Below are positions 1-5,625 of a DNA stretch of 5,625 nt, in pieces (the stretch's first letter is position 1; each line of letters starts with the position of its first letter). Origin of the DNA: Clostridia bacterium. Lineage in GTDB: Bacteria; Bacillota; Clostridia; Lachnospirales; Cellulosilyticaceae. The position numbers and the translations under genes were made by a program. The DNA lies in assembly GCA_029256345.1 (NCBI GenBank), contig JAQSYC010000118.1, positions 1-5,625 of the forward strand, written 5' to 3'. Under the pieces are notes generated by a model. That model was not told the origin of the DNA. It did not search any database and saw only the letters and a list, made by a program, of their open reading frames with translations.

Positions 1-636
1 GCCATCCTTACCTTCTCCTTGTGGCAAAGGATAGTTTGACGGATAAAAATAATCATCAAAATGAATACCATCTACATCATAGTTATCTACAATTTCTTTT
101 ACAGTATCCGCAATATGTTTTTTTACCCCTGCTACCTCTGGATTATAGTATAAGGCATTATTATAGCTCATCACCCACTCTGGATTGTTTCTGGCCGGGT
201 GACTGCTGCTAAGTGCATTGATGTCTGTCCCCGAAGTGGTCACCCGGTAAGGGTTAAGCCAAGCATGAAAAGCCATACCTCTGTCATGAGCTGCCTCTAT
301 CATAAAGGCCATGGGGTCATACCCGGGATCTTTGCCTTGTGTACCTGTTAAAACATCTGACCAAGGGTTAATAGCTGACTGATATAAAGCATCTGCTTTC
401 GGCCTTACCTGGACAACTACTGTGTTGATGCCTATAGCCTGAAGTTGTTCTATTTTGCTTATAAATTCTTGTTTTTGAGCTGTTACATTATTTTTAGTGC
501 TTGGAAAGTCTATATTAAAAACTGTAGCCATCCACGCCGCCCTTATATCCTGTCCAGACTCAGCTGCAAAAGTTGTTGTAGTAAAGCTACTTACTACCAA
601 CATAACTGTCATGATCATTGAAAGTATTTTTTTCAA
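1..636 (-). CDS. Secreted glycosyl hydrolase-like 10 (GHL10/DUF187) protein, N-terminal part
   Basis: Partial: 212 codons run off the left edge. The start is TTG at 636-634, chosen because AAGGAGG (651-645) lies 8 nt upstream and a signal peptide begins exactly there: KK after the initiator, a hydrophobic core (ILSMIMTVMLVV), and a likely signal peptidase I cut near Ala24 (TFA|A). No lipobox cysteine is seen, so the protein should be secreted rather than a lipoprotein. The mature part opens with RAAWMATVFNIDFPS (32-46), then VVVQVRPKADALYQS (73-87), PGYDPMAFMIEAAHDRGMAFHAWLNPYRV in 104-132, and DGIHFDDYFYP (189-199). These are hallmark blocks of the GHL10 TIM barrel (YngK/YddW type). Established knowledge: E. 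coli YddW (DigH) cleaves peptidoglycan glycan strands stripped of stem peptides. By inference this protein may also act on cell-wall glycans, but its substrate is not shown. The gene has its own promoter, and a likely terminator separates it from the upstream GAF gene. Confidence 0.93.
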   Translation of the reverse strand, partial: MKKILSMIMTVMLVVSSFTTTTFAAESGQDIRAAWMATVFNIDFPSTKNNVTAQKQEFISKIEQLQAIGINTVVVQVRPKADALYQSAINPWSDVLTGTQGKDPGYDPMAFMIEAAHDRGMAFHAWLNPYRVTTSGTDINALSSSHPARNNPEWVMSYNNALYYNPEVAGVKKHIADTVKEIVDNYDVDGIHFDDYFYPSNYPLPQGEGKDG

Positions 637-674
637 TCTAACTTCCTCCTTGTTTTGTCATCCATTGATTGTTC

Positions 675-698
675 AAATTATAGTTTAAATTATAGTTT
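675..698. repeat. Two tandem 12-bp copies, AAATTATAGTTT
   Basis: Two perfect adjacent 12-bp copies (675-686 and 687-698). Each carries TATAAT when read on the minus strand (682-677 and 694-689), so the duplication doubles the -10 element of the GHL10 gene promoter. Only the upstream copy has a good -35 at the correct distance. Confidence 0.85.
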
Positions 699-717
699 AA
701 GTCGAAGTATTTGTAAA
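689..717 (-). promoter_or_regulatory. SigmaA-type promoter for the GHL10 gene
   Basis: On the minus strand, TTTACA (717-712) is followed by a 17-bp spacer and a perfect TATAAT (694-689). This predicts transcription starting near 682 and a leader of about 46 nt before the TTG start. A second TATAAT at 682-677 has only TCGACT at -35 spacing and is probably weaker. The match is by consensus only. Confidence 0.65.
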
Positions 718-727
718 TATTTGTAAT
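708..727. repeat. Two tandem 10-bp copies, TATTTGTAA(A/T)
   Basis: TATTTGTAAA (708-717) is followed directly by TATTTGTAAT (718-727). The first copy supplies the -35 hexamer (TTTACA on the minus strand) of the GHL10 promoter. The 10-bp period places both copies on one face of the helix, so a regulator site is possible, but the run is AT-rich and may be chance. Confidence 0.6.
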
Positions 728-735
728 CTTATTGT

Positions 736-784
736 GATAAAAATGAAATATTATATCCCTAGATGACTTATCTAGGGATATAAT
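736..784 (-). terminator. Hairpin terminator after the GAF gene, overlapping its stop codon
   Basis: A perfect 15-bp inverted repeat (784-770 pairing with 764-750, 5-nt loop) contains TCCCTAGA/TCTAGGGA at its core. On the minus strand it is followed by TATTTCATTTTTATC, a broken T-rich run, so the polarity fits termination of the GAF gene. The last codons (IPR) and stop TAA (770-768) lie in the first arm and loop edge. The stem is long but AT-rich and the T tract is interrupted, so efficiency is uncertain. Confidence 0.7.
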
Positions 785-2597
785 GCAGGAGGAAATCAAA
801 TTCTGTAAGTTCTTCTATCGTCTCAAAGTCAGGGCATTTGCAAAAGGTTTTGTCCTGTAGTTCATCATAGGTCAGGATAAAAATAAAGTTATTGATTTGA
901 TAACACGCTTCCCCATCTACAAAAAAGTCTTCTCTCTTTTCAAAAGGATTCATAGCAACCACTTTATAATAAACGTAAAAGTCTAATGCATAGTCCCGCC
1001 TTTCTTCTAACTTTATGGCCACTGCATCTATTAATTGCTGTAAAGGATCTTTGATATATTCTTCTTGAAGTTTTTTATTGGTGTCCATTTGATAGATAAC
1101 TGGTGAAATATTTTTAGTAATCGTATCAATCAGTAAAATCTCTTCTTCCTTCAGACTGCTGTGAGTCTCGAGCACTACTAAAAATCCTTTTGGATAAGTC
1201 TCTTCTTCTGTAGCACTATAGGCATTAAAAATTGGCGCAATCATCACGCAGTTGGAACTTCCCAACTCTTCTGCAACATCACTGTCAAAAAACTGATGCA
1301 GCGTATCTTGCTGAAAATCCAGAATCATTTCGCCGTAGCAAGCTTTTTCCCATTTGTCATTTAAAATAAATGTGTTAGCTTGTTGCTTTAGACCCAAGGT
1401 ATAGTTTACCTTATAACCCTTTGGTACTTTATAGGCAAAAAAAGCTTTAGTAATCCCAAAGTTCAGCTCTAGAACTTTTAAAGTCAACCTAGATATTTCT
1501 TCTATATTGACCCCAGCATTGATATTTTGAATGGTTTTATTCAGCATATCTAAAATATTGAACTTCTTTTTTATACGCTCATGCTGGACCACCAATTCTT
1601 TAAACATCAACGCATTAGAAATAGCAATATGGGTAAAGGAAGCCAAGGTTTCAACCAGTTCAAAAGTGGATTCATCATAGATTCTTTCATTAACCGCTTC
1701 ACTTAAGGTAACAACCCCAAGAATGGTATCTTTAACTAATAAAACAATGTATTTTGTCTCCAGCAGATAAAATTCCTGCCAATTTTCAAATATGGACTTA
1801 ACTATTTCAAGGTCTCTTTCCAGATGCAGCACCAATTGTTTACCTTTATAGACAGTGTCACACAGACGAAGTTCCGTAGAGATTGATAAATAATTAGATA
1901 CATTTCTATAACCTAATACTTTAATGCTTTTTGAATAGGTGTCATAAATCCCAAATGATGTTACTTTACTACATGTAATTTCACTGAATATATCTGTTGC
2001 CAAAATGTAAAGGCGATCCAGATTGACCTCCGAAAGTAATGACTTTGCACTTTGGTTAATCGCAAACAAATTGAATATTTTCTGATCAAGCTGCTTATTT
2101 TTTTGATTGAGCTCCGTCACTTGTCTGCTATTTTCAAAGGAACTGCCAAAAAGCTTTGTTAAAGTCCTTGCAATAATCCAATCATCTTCATCAAATGGAC
2201 TTAGGGTTTTCCCATTCGAAATGATAAACCCATAAAGAAAGTCATCCATAATAAGTGGAATAACGAGTTTTATATTAAATGTTTCTATTGTCTCTTGACT
2301 AAGAAAACGTTCCATATAATCAACAATAATATCCCCATGAAGGACTGGAATTTCTTCTAATGCTTGGCTTAGTGGGATGCTATAGGCCTCTGCATCGTAT
2401 AATCTACTGTTTTTCAGCACATATTGCTCTTCTTCATATACAAATAGTGCTGAAGAGTGCAGGGTTAAAATCTCATTTGTGAATTCAAAAGCATAATGGC
2501 TAATCTGCTCCAAACTAAACCTTTGAGTAAAAAAATCTATTGCTTGCAGCAAAACTTCATAGCGATACCCTTTGTTTGATAGTCTACTTTCTTGCAT
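768..2597 (-). CDS. Triple GAF-domain sensor-like protein with degenerate GGDEF-like tail
   Basis: A 609-residue protein of unknown function, soluble: no signal peptide or membrane segment is visible. Three GAF-like units are suggested at about residues 14-155, 180-330 and 355-503. Their clearest strands are IKLVIPLIMDDFLYGFIIS (109-127), KYIVLLVKDTILGVVTLSEA (282-301) and NCVMIAPIFN (449-458). Helical, probably coiled-coil, linkers join them (about 157-178 QVTELNQKNKQLDQK, and 330-355). The tail (about 513-609) has KDPLQQLIDAVAIKLEERRDYA where GGDEF domains have DxLTGLxNR, and CYQINNFIFIL where they have YRIGGDEFxxL; catalytic residues are absent. The ATG at 2597 is preferred because AAAAGGAGA lies 6 nt upstream; an in-frame TTG at 2618 would sit upstream of that RBS. 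It follows the DUF342 gene by 13 bp, with the RBS overlapping that gene's stop, so the two are probably translationally coupled. GAF domains bind small ligands or mediate dimerisation; no ligand can be named. Confidence 0.82.
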   Translation of the reverse strand: MQESRLSNKGYRYEVLLQAIDFFTQRFSLEQISHYAFEFTNEILTLHSSALFVYEEEQYVLKNSRLYDAEAYSIPLSQALEEIPVLHGDIIVDYMERFLSQETIETFNIKLVIPLIMDDFLYGFIISNGKTLSPFDEDDWIIARTLTKLFGSSFENSRQVTELNQKNKQLDQKIFNLFAINQSAKSLLSEVNLDRLYILATDIFSEITCSKVTSFGIYDTYSKSIKVLGYRNVSNYLSISTELRLCDTVYKGKQLVLHLERDLEIVKSIFENWQEFYLLETKYIVLLVKDTILGVVTLSEAVNERIYDESTFELVETLASFTHIAISNALMFKELVVQHERIKKKFNILDMLNKTIQNINAGVNIEEISRLTLKVLELNFGITKAFFAYKVPKGYKVNYTLGLKQQANTFILNDKWEKACYGEMILDFQQDTLHQFFDSDVAEELGSSNCVMIAPIFNAYSATEEETYPKGFLVVLETHSSLKEEEILLIDTITKNISPVIYQMDTNKKLQEEYIKDPLQQLIDAVAIKLEERRDYALDFYVYYKVVAMNPFEKREDFFVDGEACYQINNFIFILTYDELQDKTFCKCPDFETIEELTEFDFLLHYIPR

Positions 2598-2603
2598 ATA
2601 ATC

Positions 2604-2612
2604 TCTCCTTTT
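2604..2612 (-). promoter_or_regulatory. Ribosome binding site deciding the GAF gene start
   Basis: AAAAGGAGA on the minus strand ends 6 nt before ATG 2597. Its first two bases are shared with the TAA stop (2613-2611) of the DUF342 gene. This spacing favours ATG 2597 over the longer TTG 2618 reading and suggests coupled translation. Confidence 0.8.
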
Positions 2613-4194
2613 AATCAAACATCATTTGATTATCTTGTGCATAAAAGGTACCCGTAGTAATATGCTTGATGCGCTTTTGAATATTTTTTATCTGCAGCAG
2701 CGTTCTTGGATAGGCCTTCTCATATATGGTTACTTGCCCTTCTCCTCTAGAGGATAAAATATTGATCAGTTCTTTTCTTTTCTCTTCCAGAGTATAAATC
2801 TCATCAATGACTGCCTGATGAACCTTGCGATAACTTTTATAGTCTTCCTGACTTTTAATCCTGCCAAACTGAGTCAGTGTGTTTTCGTAAACTTTGAGTT
2901 CTCTTTCATTTTGCTCTGCTTTTATAAGTAACGCTTTATACTTTACTAACAGATCATCTAATTCCTTTTTGAGTTTCTTTCTGTCAAAACCTTCCACATT
3001 GATATAAGTTTCTTTTTCATAAACATTTCCTACCATACGTAAAGATACTTTGGTTTTAGCCCGAATCGTACCCCCGATGGTACGTCCATGCTTAGCTTGT
3101 ACAAAAATACTGCCTCCCTCCAGTTCACTATCTAACGCATAATACCCTATATCTATTGTATCCTTTGCTTTAACGGTACAGGCATTAACGTATTTGACAA
3201 AGACACTGCCCTCTCTGGCTTCTATAAGGGATTTTCCTTTTCCAGAAATACCGCCTTTAACATAGATATTCCCAGATTTAGAGCATACTTTATTTACTGC
3301 CCCAAGCCCCATCTCTCCAAGTATAGAAATATCATGCTCTGCCACAACTGAAAACCCATCCTCTATAGTTCCTTTAACAGTAACAGACCCATCAAAATCA
3401 ATATTACCCGTTTCATTACCGATGTCACCACTGATAAGTAAATGCTTAACAACCCCAATTCTGCCCTCTTTAATCTGCAAGGCGCCATCAGTTTTGGCCA
3501 AAAGTATCATTTTTTCCCCTTTTTGAACGACTTCCACACTTTTTTCGTCAAATCTGAGTTGTTTATCTTTACCTGCCCTTCCCGGTAGCCCCTCTCCCTT
3601 AATATTCATCCCCTGTACACTGGAGCTTGCGGCCTGTTTCTCCCCTAACCAATCACCCTTATGGATATATTTAAACAAATTCATATCATAATAATTGGTC
3701 CGCCCATCTTCGTGGAGTGCCGGCTGCTTCTCTGGCATTTCTAAATAAACTACTGTGGCATCTGTGCCATCTTTTGGCAAAACACCTTTAGCCACTACTA
3801 TATCCTTTTGAGTCTTTATTTCTTTATTGATCACATCATATAAAATACCGTAAGTAATTTCCTTTTCTTTAAGCAACTGCAATATTTCCTCATTAACGAC
3901 TTGTTTGGTCACTTCATATGTACTTTGCTCTAAACTAATGTGAACCTTAGCTTCTAAATAGTCTGCGGAGATCGTCAGATTGATTTTGGATTTTAGTTTG
4001 CCAAACTCTATTTTCTCGTTTGTGCCATTTTCAAGCGCTTCTCTGAGTACTAGAAATTTTGTTATAGCAATCCGAGGGTATTTTTCCAGTATAATCTGAA
4101 AATCTCTAATTGAAAACCCCAACTTAGAAACCTGTATAAATAGTATTTCTTCTGTTTCTGTAATAGAAAAATATTCATTTTGTACAAGTATCAT
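2611..4194 (-). CDS. FapA/DUF342 family protein
   Basis: A 527-residue cytoplasmic protein. Residues 1-75 form a small mixed N-terminal region (QNEYFSITE, then FSIRDFQIILEKYPRIAITKF). Residues 75-245 carry the DUF342 N-terminal signature: VVAKGVLPKDGTDATVVYL (133-151), EDGRTNYYD (162-170) and VQGMNIKGEGLPGRAGK (193-209). Residues about 245-400 are a run of short glycine-turn beta strands (ISGDIGNETGNIDFDGSV, IEDGFSVVAEHDISILGEMG, GNIYVKGGISGKGKSLIEA, VFVKYVNACTVKAKDTIDIGYYALDSELEGG), the typical DUF342 beta-helix core. Residues about 405-515 are charged helices, probably coiled coil. Length is normal for the family. Established knowledge: Vibrio FapA links flagellar assembly to sugar-PTS signalling; most clostridial relatives are uncharacterised. 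The ATG at 4194 is chosen because AAAAGGTGGAG lies just upstream; the in-frame GTG at 4203 falls inside that RBS. It is the first gene of a pair with the GAF protein. No good promoter is seen in the 94 bp before it. Confidence 0.9.
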   Translation of the reverse strand: MILVQNEYFSITETEEILFIQVSKLGFSIRDFQIILEKYPRIAITKFLVLREALENGTNEKIEFGKLKSKINLTISADYLEAKVHISLEQSTYEVTKQVVNEEILQLLKEKEITYGILYDVINKEIKTQKDIVVAKGVLPKDGTDATVVYLEMPEKQPALHEDGRTNYYDMNLFKYIHKGDWLGEKQAASSSVQGMNIKGEGLPGRAGKDKQLRFDEKSVEVVQKGEKMILLAKTDGALQIKEGRIGVVKHLLISGDIGNETGNIDFDGSVTVKGTIEDGFSVVAEHDISILGEMGLGAVNKVCSKSGNIYVKGGISGKGKSLIEAREGSVFVKYVNACTVKAKDTIDIGYYALDSELEGGSIFVQAKHGRTIGGTIRAKTKVSLRMVGNVYEKETYINVEGFDRKKLKKELDDLLVKYKALLIKAEQNERELKVYENTLTQFGRIKSQEDYKSYRKVHQAVIDEIYTLEEKRKELINILSSRGEGQVTIYEKAYPRTLLQIKNIQKRIKHITTGTFYAQDNQMMFD

Positions 4195-4197
4195 ATA

Positions 4198-4208
4198 CTC
4201 CACCTTTT
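4198..4208 (-). promoter_or_regulatory. Ribosome binding site deciding the DUF342 gene start
   Basis: AAAAGGTGGAG on the minus strand lies directly before ATG 4194. The alternative GTG (4203-4201) is part of this motif and so is an unlikely initiator. The family match is not affected by the three-residue difference. Confidence 0.7.
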
Positions 4209-4251
4209 AGTTATTTTATAACTGCTCGTAAGATAAGACTCTTGAAAGATA

Positions 4252-4280
4252 ATAGACTAAGTTTTAACGTCTTAATCTAT
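4252..4280 (-). other. Possible weak hairpin or attenuator between UPF0303 and DUF342 genes
   Basis: On the minus strand ATAGATTAAG pairs with CTTAGTCTAT across a 9-nt loop, giving ten pairs including one G-U. The G-U pair exists only in minus-strand RNA; the plus strand would have a C-A mismatch, so the polarity fits the UPF0303/DUF342 direction. The following TATTATCTTTC is a poor T tract. It could end some UPF0303 transcripts while allowing read-through, or be chance in AT-rich DNA. Confidence 0.35.
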
Positions 4281-4286
4281 ATTGCT

Positions 4287-4304
4287 ACTTACTGCTCAGT
4301 AAGT
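4287..4304 (-). repeat. Perfect inverted repeat spanning the UPF0303 stop codon
   Basis: ACTTACTG and CAGTAAGT are separated by only 2 bp, and TAA (4291-4289) lies in the downstream arm on the minus strand. As RNA it would form about six pairs with a larger loop. It could be part of a 3'-end structure together with the hairpin at 4252-4280, or a palindromic protein site. Confidence 0.45.
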
Positions 4305-4771
4305 GTAACCTTTAGATAGCTGCATAAAGTATCCACAATCAACTGATGATCCTCTAGGTGAGGCAATCCTGATACCCCAATGCATCCTATTACCCCAGTT
4401 CCCTTTACATGGATAGGAAATCCCCCTCCCATGCAGGCATACTCCATAGGATCAAGAAACCAATCTTTTTGTAAATCTTGATTTCTTTCCTGCAAAAGCG
4501 TATAAACATGTAAAGAACTTTTTTGCACAGTCTGAACAGTATTCATCTTTCGTCTAAGCCACATGTCATTATGTTTATTCGTCCCTGAAAAACCATATCT
4601 AAACACCTTATAGTCGTTTATGATAATATCAATTGCAATAACTGCATTTCTTTTTTTAGCTTCTTTTATGAGTAGCATACCCACTTCTAAAGCATCTTCA
4701 TTTGAAAAATGCTCAAATCTTAAAAGTTCTTCTTGTTTAATGATTTCTTTTTGTAATGCTTTAATATCCAT
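4289..4771 (-). CDS. UPF0303 family protein (DUF336/GlcG-HbpS-like)
   Basis: A complete 160-residue protein, usual length for UPF0303. An N-terminal helical part (1-40) leads to AVIAIDIIINDYKVFRYGFSGT (43-64). The family block is GT-x3-HNDMWLRRKMNTVQTVQKSS (63-86), corresponding to the usual GTxxDNxxWxxRKxxxVxxFxxSS. The C-terminal DUF336 signature is MGGGFPIHVKGTGVIGCIGVSGLPHLEDHQLIVDTL (114-149). No signal peptide or membrane helix is present, so it is cytoplasmic. The DUF336 fold includes HbpS, which binds haem, and GlcG of unknown role; UPF0303 itself has no settled function, and no haem ligand can be assigned here. The start is firm: AAAGGAGG sits 5 nt before the ATG. It has its own promoter (4823-4793) and is divergent from prfC. 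Read-through into the DUF342 gene is possible, as no strong terminator lies between them. Confidence 0.92.
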   Translation of the reverse strand: MDIKALQKEIIKQEELLRFEHFSNEDALEVGMLLIKEAKKRNAVIAIDIIINDYKVFRYGFSGTNKHNDMWLRRKMNTVQTVQKSSLHVYTLLQERNQDLQKDWFLDPMEYACMGGGFPIHVKGTGVIGCIGVSGLPHLEDHQLIVDTLCSYLKVTLTEQ

Positions 4772-4792
4772 TATAACCTCCTTTTTTCTCTT

Positions 4793-4823
4793 ATTATAAC
4801 ATATTTTGTTGTTTTTATGACAA
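4793..4823 (-). promoter_or_regulatory. Probable sigmaA promoter for the UPF0303 gene
   Basis: On the minus strand, TTGTCA (4823-4818) and a perfect TATAAT (4798-4793) are separated by 19 bp, slightly longer than ideal. The predicted leader would be only about 15 nt, just enough to hold the AAAGGAGG site. Confidence 0.5.
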
Positions 4824-4872
4824 ATACTACTAAAAAGAATTGCATAAAATCTTTTTTAAAAATATTTTCGAC

Positions 4873-4901
4873 TTGACATTTCGCTCATATAGGCATAACA
4901 T
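4873..4901 (+). promoter_or_regulatory. Probable sigmaA promoter for prfC
   Basis: A perfect TTGACA (4873-4878) is followed by a 17-bp spacer and TAACAT (4896-4901), a 4/6 match to TATAAT. Transcription would begin near 4908, leaving a leader of about 53 nt. That leader contains the 8-bp palindrome GTTATAAC (4908-4915) but no recognisable riboswitch or terminator. Confidence 0.6.
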
Positions 4902-4960
4902 TTATTAGTTATAACCTTATATTATACATGTCACGATTAATACAGATAAGGACGGTTAAT

Positions 4961-5625
4961 ATGTCAACAGAGAATTCAAGTTATACCCAAGAAATCCAAC
5001 GAAGAAGAACCTTTGCCCTTATTTCACATCCCGATGCAGGTAAAACAACGCTTACGGAAAAATTCCTTTTATATGGAGGAGCTATTCGTTCGGCAGGTTC
5101 TGTAAAATCAAGAAGGTCTCAAAAACATGCAGTATCAGACTGGATGGAAATTGAAAAACAAAGGGGAATATCTGTTACTTCAAGTGTACTTCAATTTGAT
5201 TACGACGGCTTTTGCATTAATATATTAGATACCCCCGGGCATCAAGATTTCAGTGAAGACACCTATAGAACTTTAGTTGCAGCAGATAGTGCTATTATGG
5301 TTATCGACTGTTCTAAAGGTGTAGAAGAGCAAACAAAGAAATTATTTAAAGTTTGTAAGATGCGTGGTATCCCTATTTTTACATTTATCAATAAAATGGA
5401 TGCTCAAGGTAAAGACCCCTTTGAACTTATGGAAGACATTGAAAATGTACTGGGCATTCGTTCCTATCCTATGGATTGGCCCATTGGTATGGGAAAAAAT
5501 TTCAAAGGCGTTTATAATCGTCTGAAAAAACAAGTAGAACTTTTTAATGACGGCAAACACGGCCAGGATATCGCCCGCTCCGTAAAAGGAGATATTACGG
5601 ATGAAAAGTTTAAGGGCTTATTAGG
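4961..5625 (+). CDS. prfC: Peptide chain release factor 3 (RF3), N-terminal part
   Basis: Partial: 221 full codons, cut by the right edge; RF3 is usually about 530 residues. RF3 is a cytoplasmic translational GTPase that removes RF1/RF2 from the ribosome after peptide release. The G domain is clear: P-loop HPDAGKTT (23-30), switch I region EIEKQRGISVTSS (63-75), DTPGH (90-94) and NKMD (144-147). The switch I motif RGISVTSS separates RF3 from EF-G (RGITI) and LepA. Other RF3-like blocks are SVKSRRSQKHAVSDWM (47-62), FSEDTYRTLVAADSAIMVID (97-116) and the YPMDWPIGMGKNFKGVY stretch at about 169-185. The start ATG follows AAGGA (4948-4952) at 8 nt. A sigmaA-like promoter lies at 4873-4901. The gene is divergent from UPF0303 and nothing suggests a functional link between them. 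No frameshift is seen in the visible part. Confidence 0.97.
   Translation, partial: MSTENSSYTQEIQRRRTFALISHPDAGKTTLTEKFLLYGGAIRSAGSVKSRRSQKHAVSDWMEIEKQRGISVTSSVLQFDYDGFCINILDTPGHQDFSEDTYRTLVAADSAIMVIDCSKGVEEQTKKLFKVCKMRGIPIFTFINKMDAQGKDPFELMEDIENVLGIRSYPMDWPIGMGKNFKGVYNRLKKQVELFNDGKHGQDIARSVKGDITDEKFKGLL

Noticed and set aside
21..688. Two 63-codon plus-strand reading frames (21-212 and 497-688)
   Set aside because: The first is antisense to conserved GHL10 blocks; the second is antisense to the GHL10 signal peptide region and runs into its promoter. Neither shows protein-like features.
675..727. CRISPR-like or mobile-element repeats
   Set aside because: Only two copies of each short repeat, directly adjacent with no spacers; simple tandem duplications in a promoter.
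2598..2618. Longer GAF protein from TTG 2618, adding seven residues
   Set aside because: The TTG lies before the strong AAAAGGAGA and overlaps the end of the DUF342 gene; ATG 2597 has the RBS at proper distance.
4195..4203. Longer DUF342 protein from GTG 4203
   Set aside because: This GTG is inside the AAAAGGTGGAG ribosome binding site; ATG 4194 fits better.
4902..4960. Possible riboswitch or leader regulation before prfC
   Set aside because: The leader is only about 53 nt, with just one 8-bp palindrome and no terminator or known aptamer pattern.
5342..5560. 72-codon minus-strand reading frame inside prfC
   Set aside because: It is antisense to the conserved RF3 coding frame and has no recognisable family features; a shadow frame.

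Overview
The window looks like chromosome of a low-GC Gram-positive bacterium, most likely a member of the Clostridia. The DNA is AT-rich by eye, ribosome binding sites are strong (AAGGAGG, AAAGGAGG), alternative starts are used, and the gene families fit: a secreted GHL10 hydrolase, a FapA/DUF342 protein, a UPF0303 protein and release factor 3. The genus cannot be fixed from this sequence alone.

Layout, left to right. Positions 1-636 (minus) hold the N-terminal 212 codons of a secreted glycosyl hydrolase-like 10 protein, running off the left edge. Positions 637-767 hold its promoter, built on two short tandem duplications, and a 15-bp perfect hairpin that overlaps the stop codon of the next gene. 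Positions 768-2597 (minus) encode a 609-residue cytoplasmic protein with three GAF-like domains and a C-terminal tail that may be a decayed GGDEF domain. Positions 2611-4194 (minus) encode a FapA/DUF342 protein. These two genes are 13 bp apart and almost certainly co-transcribed, DUF342 first. Positions 4289-4771 (minus) encode a UPF0303 (DUF336/GlcG-like) protein with its own promoter. Between it and the DUF342 gene are 94 bp with two small inverted repeats and no convincing promoter. Positions 4772-4960 are a divergent intergenic region. From 4961 to the right edge (plus) lies the start of prfC, with the full G1-G4 set of GTPase motifs in view.

How the genes may work together. prfC (translation termination), UPF0303 and GHL10 look like separate units. 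The DUF342 + 3xGAF pair is the only likely functional module. FapA-type proteins are linked to polar and flagellar assembly in Vibrio, and GAF arrays are usually sensory, so the pair may form a sensor/scaffold unit. No flagellar, chemotaxis or cyclic-di-GMP gene is visible in the window to support a specific pathway. There is no sign of a mobile element, CRISPR array, tRNA or rRNA, and most of the window is ordinary core-type genome.
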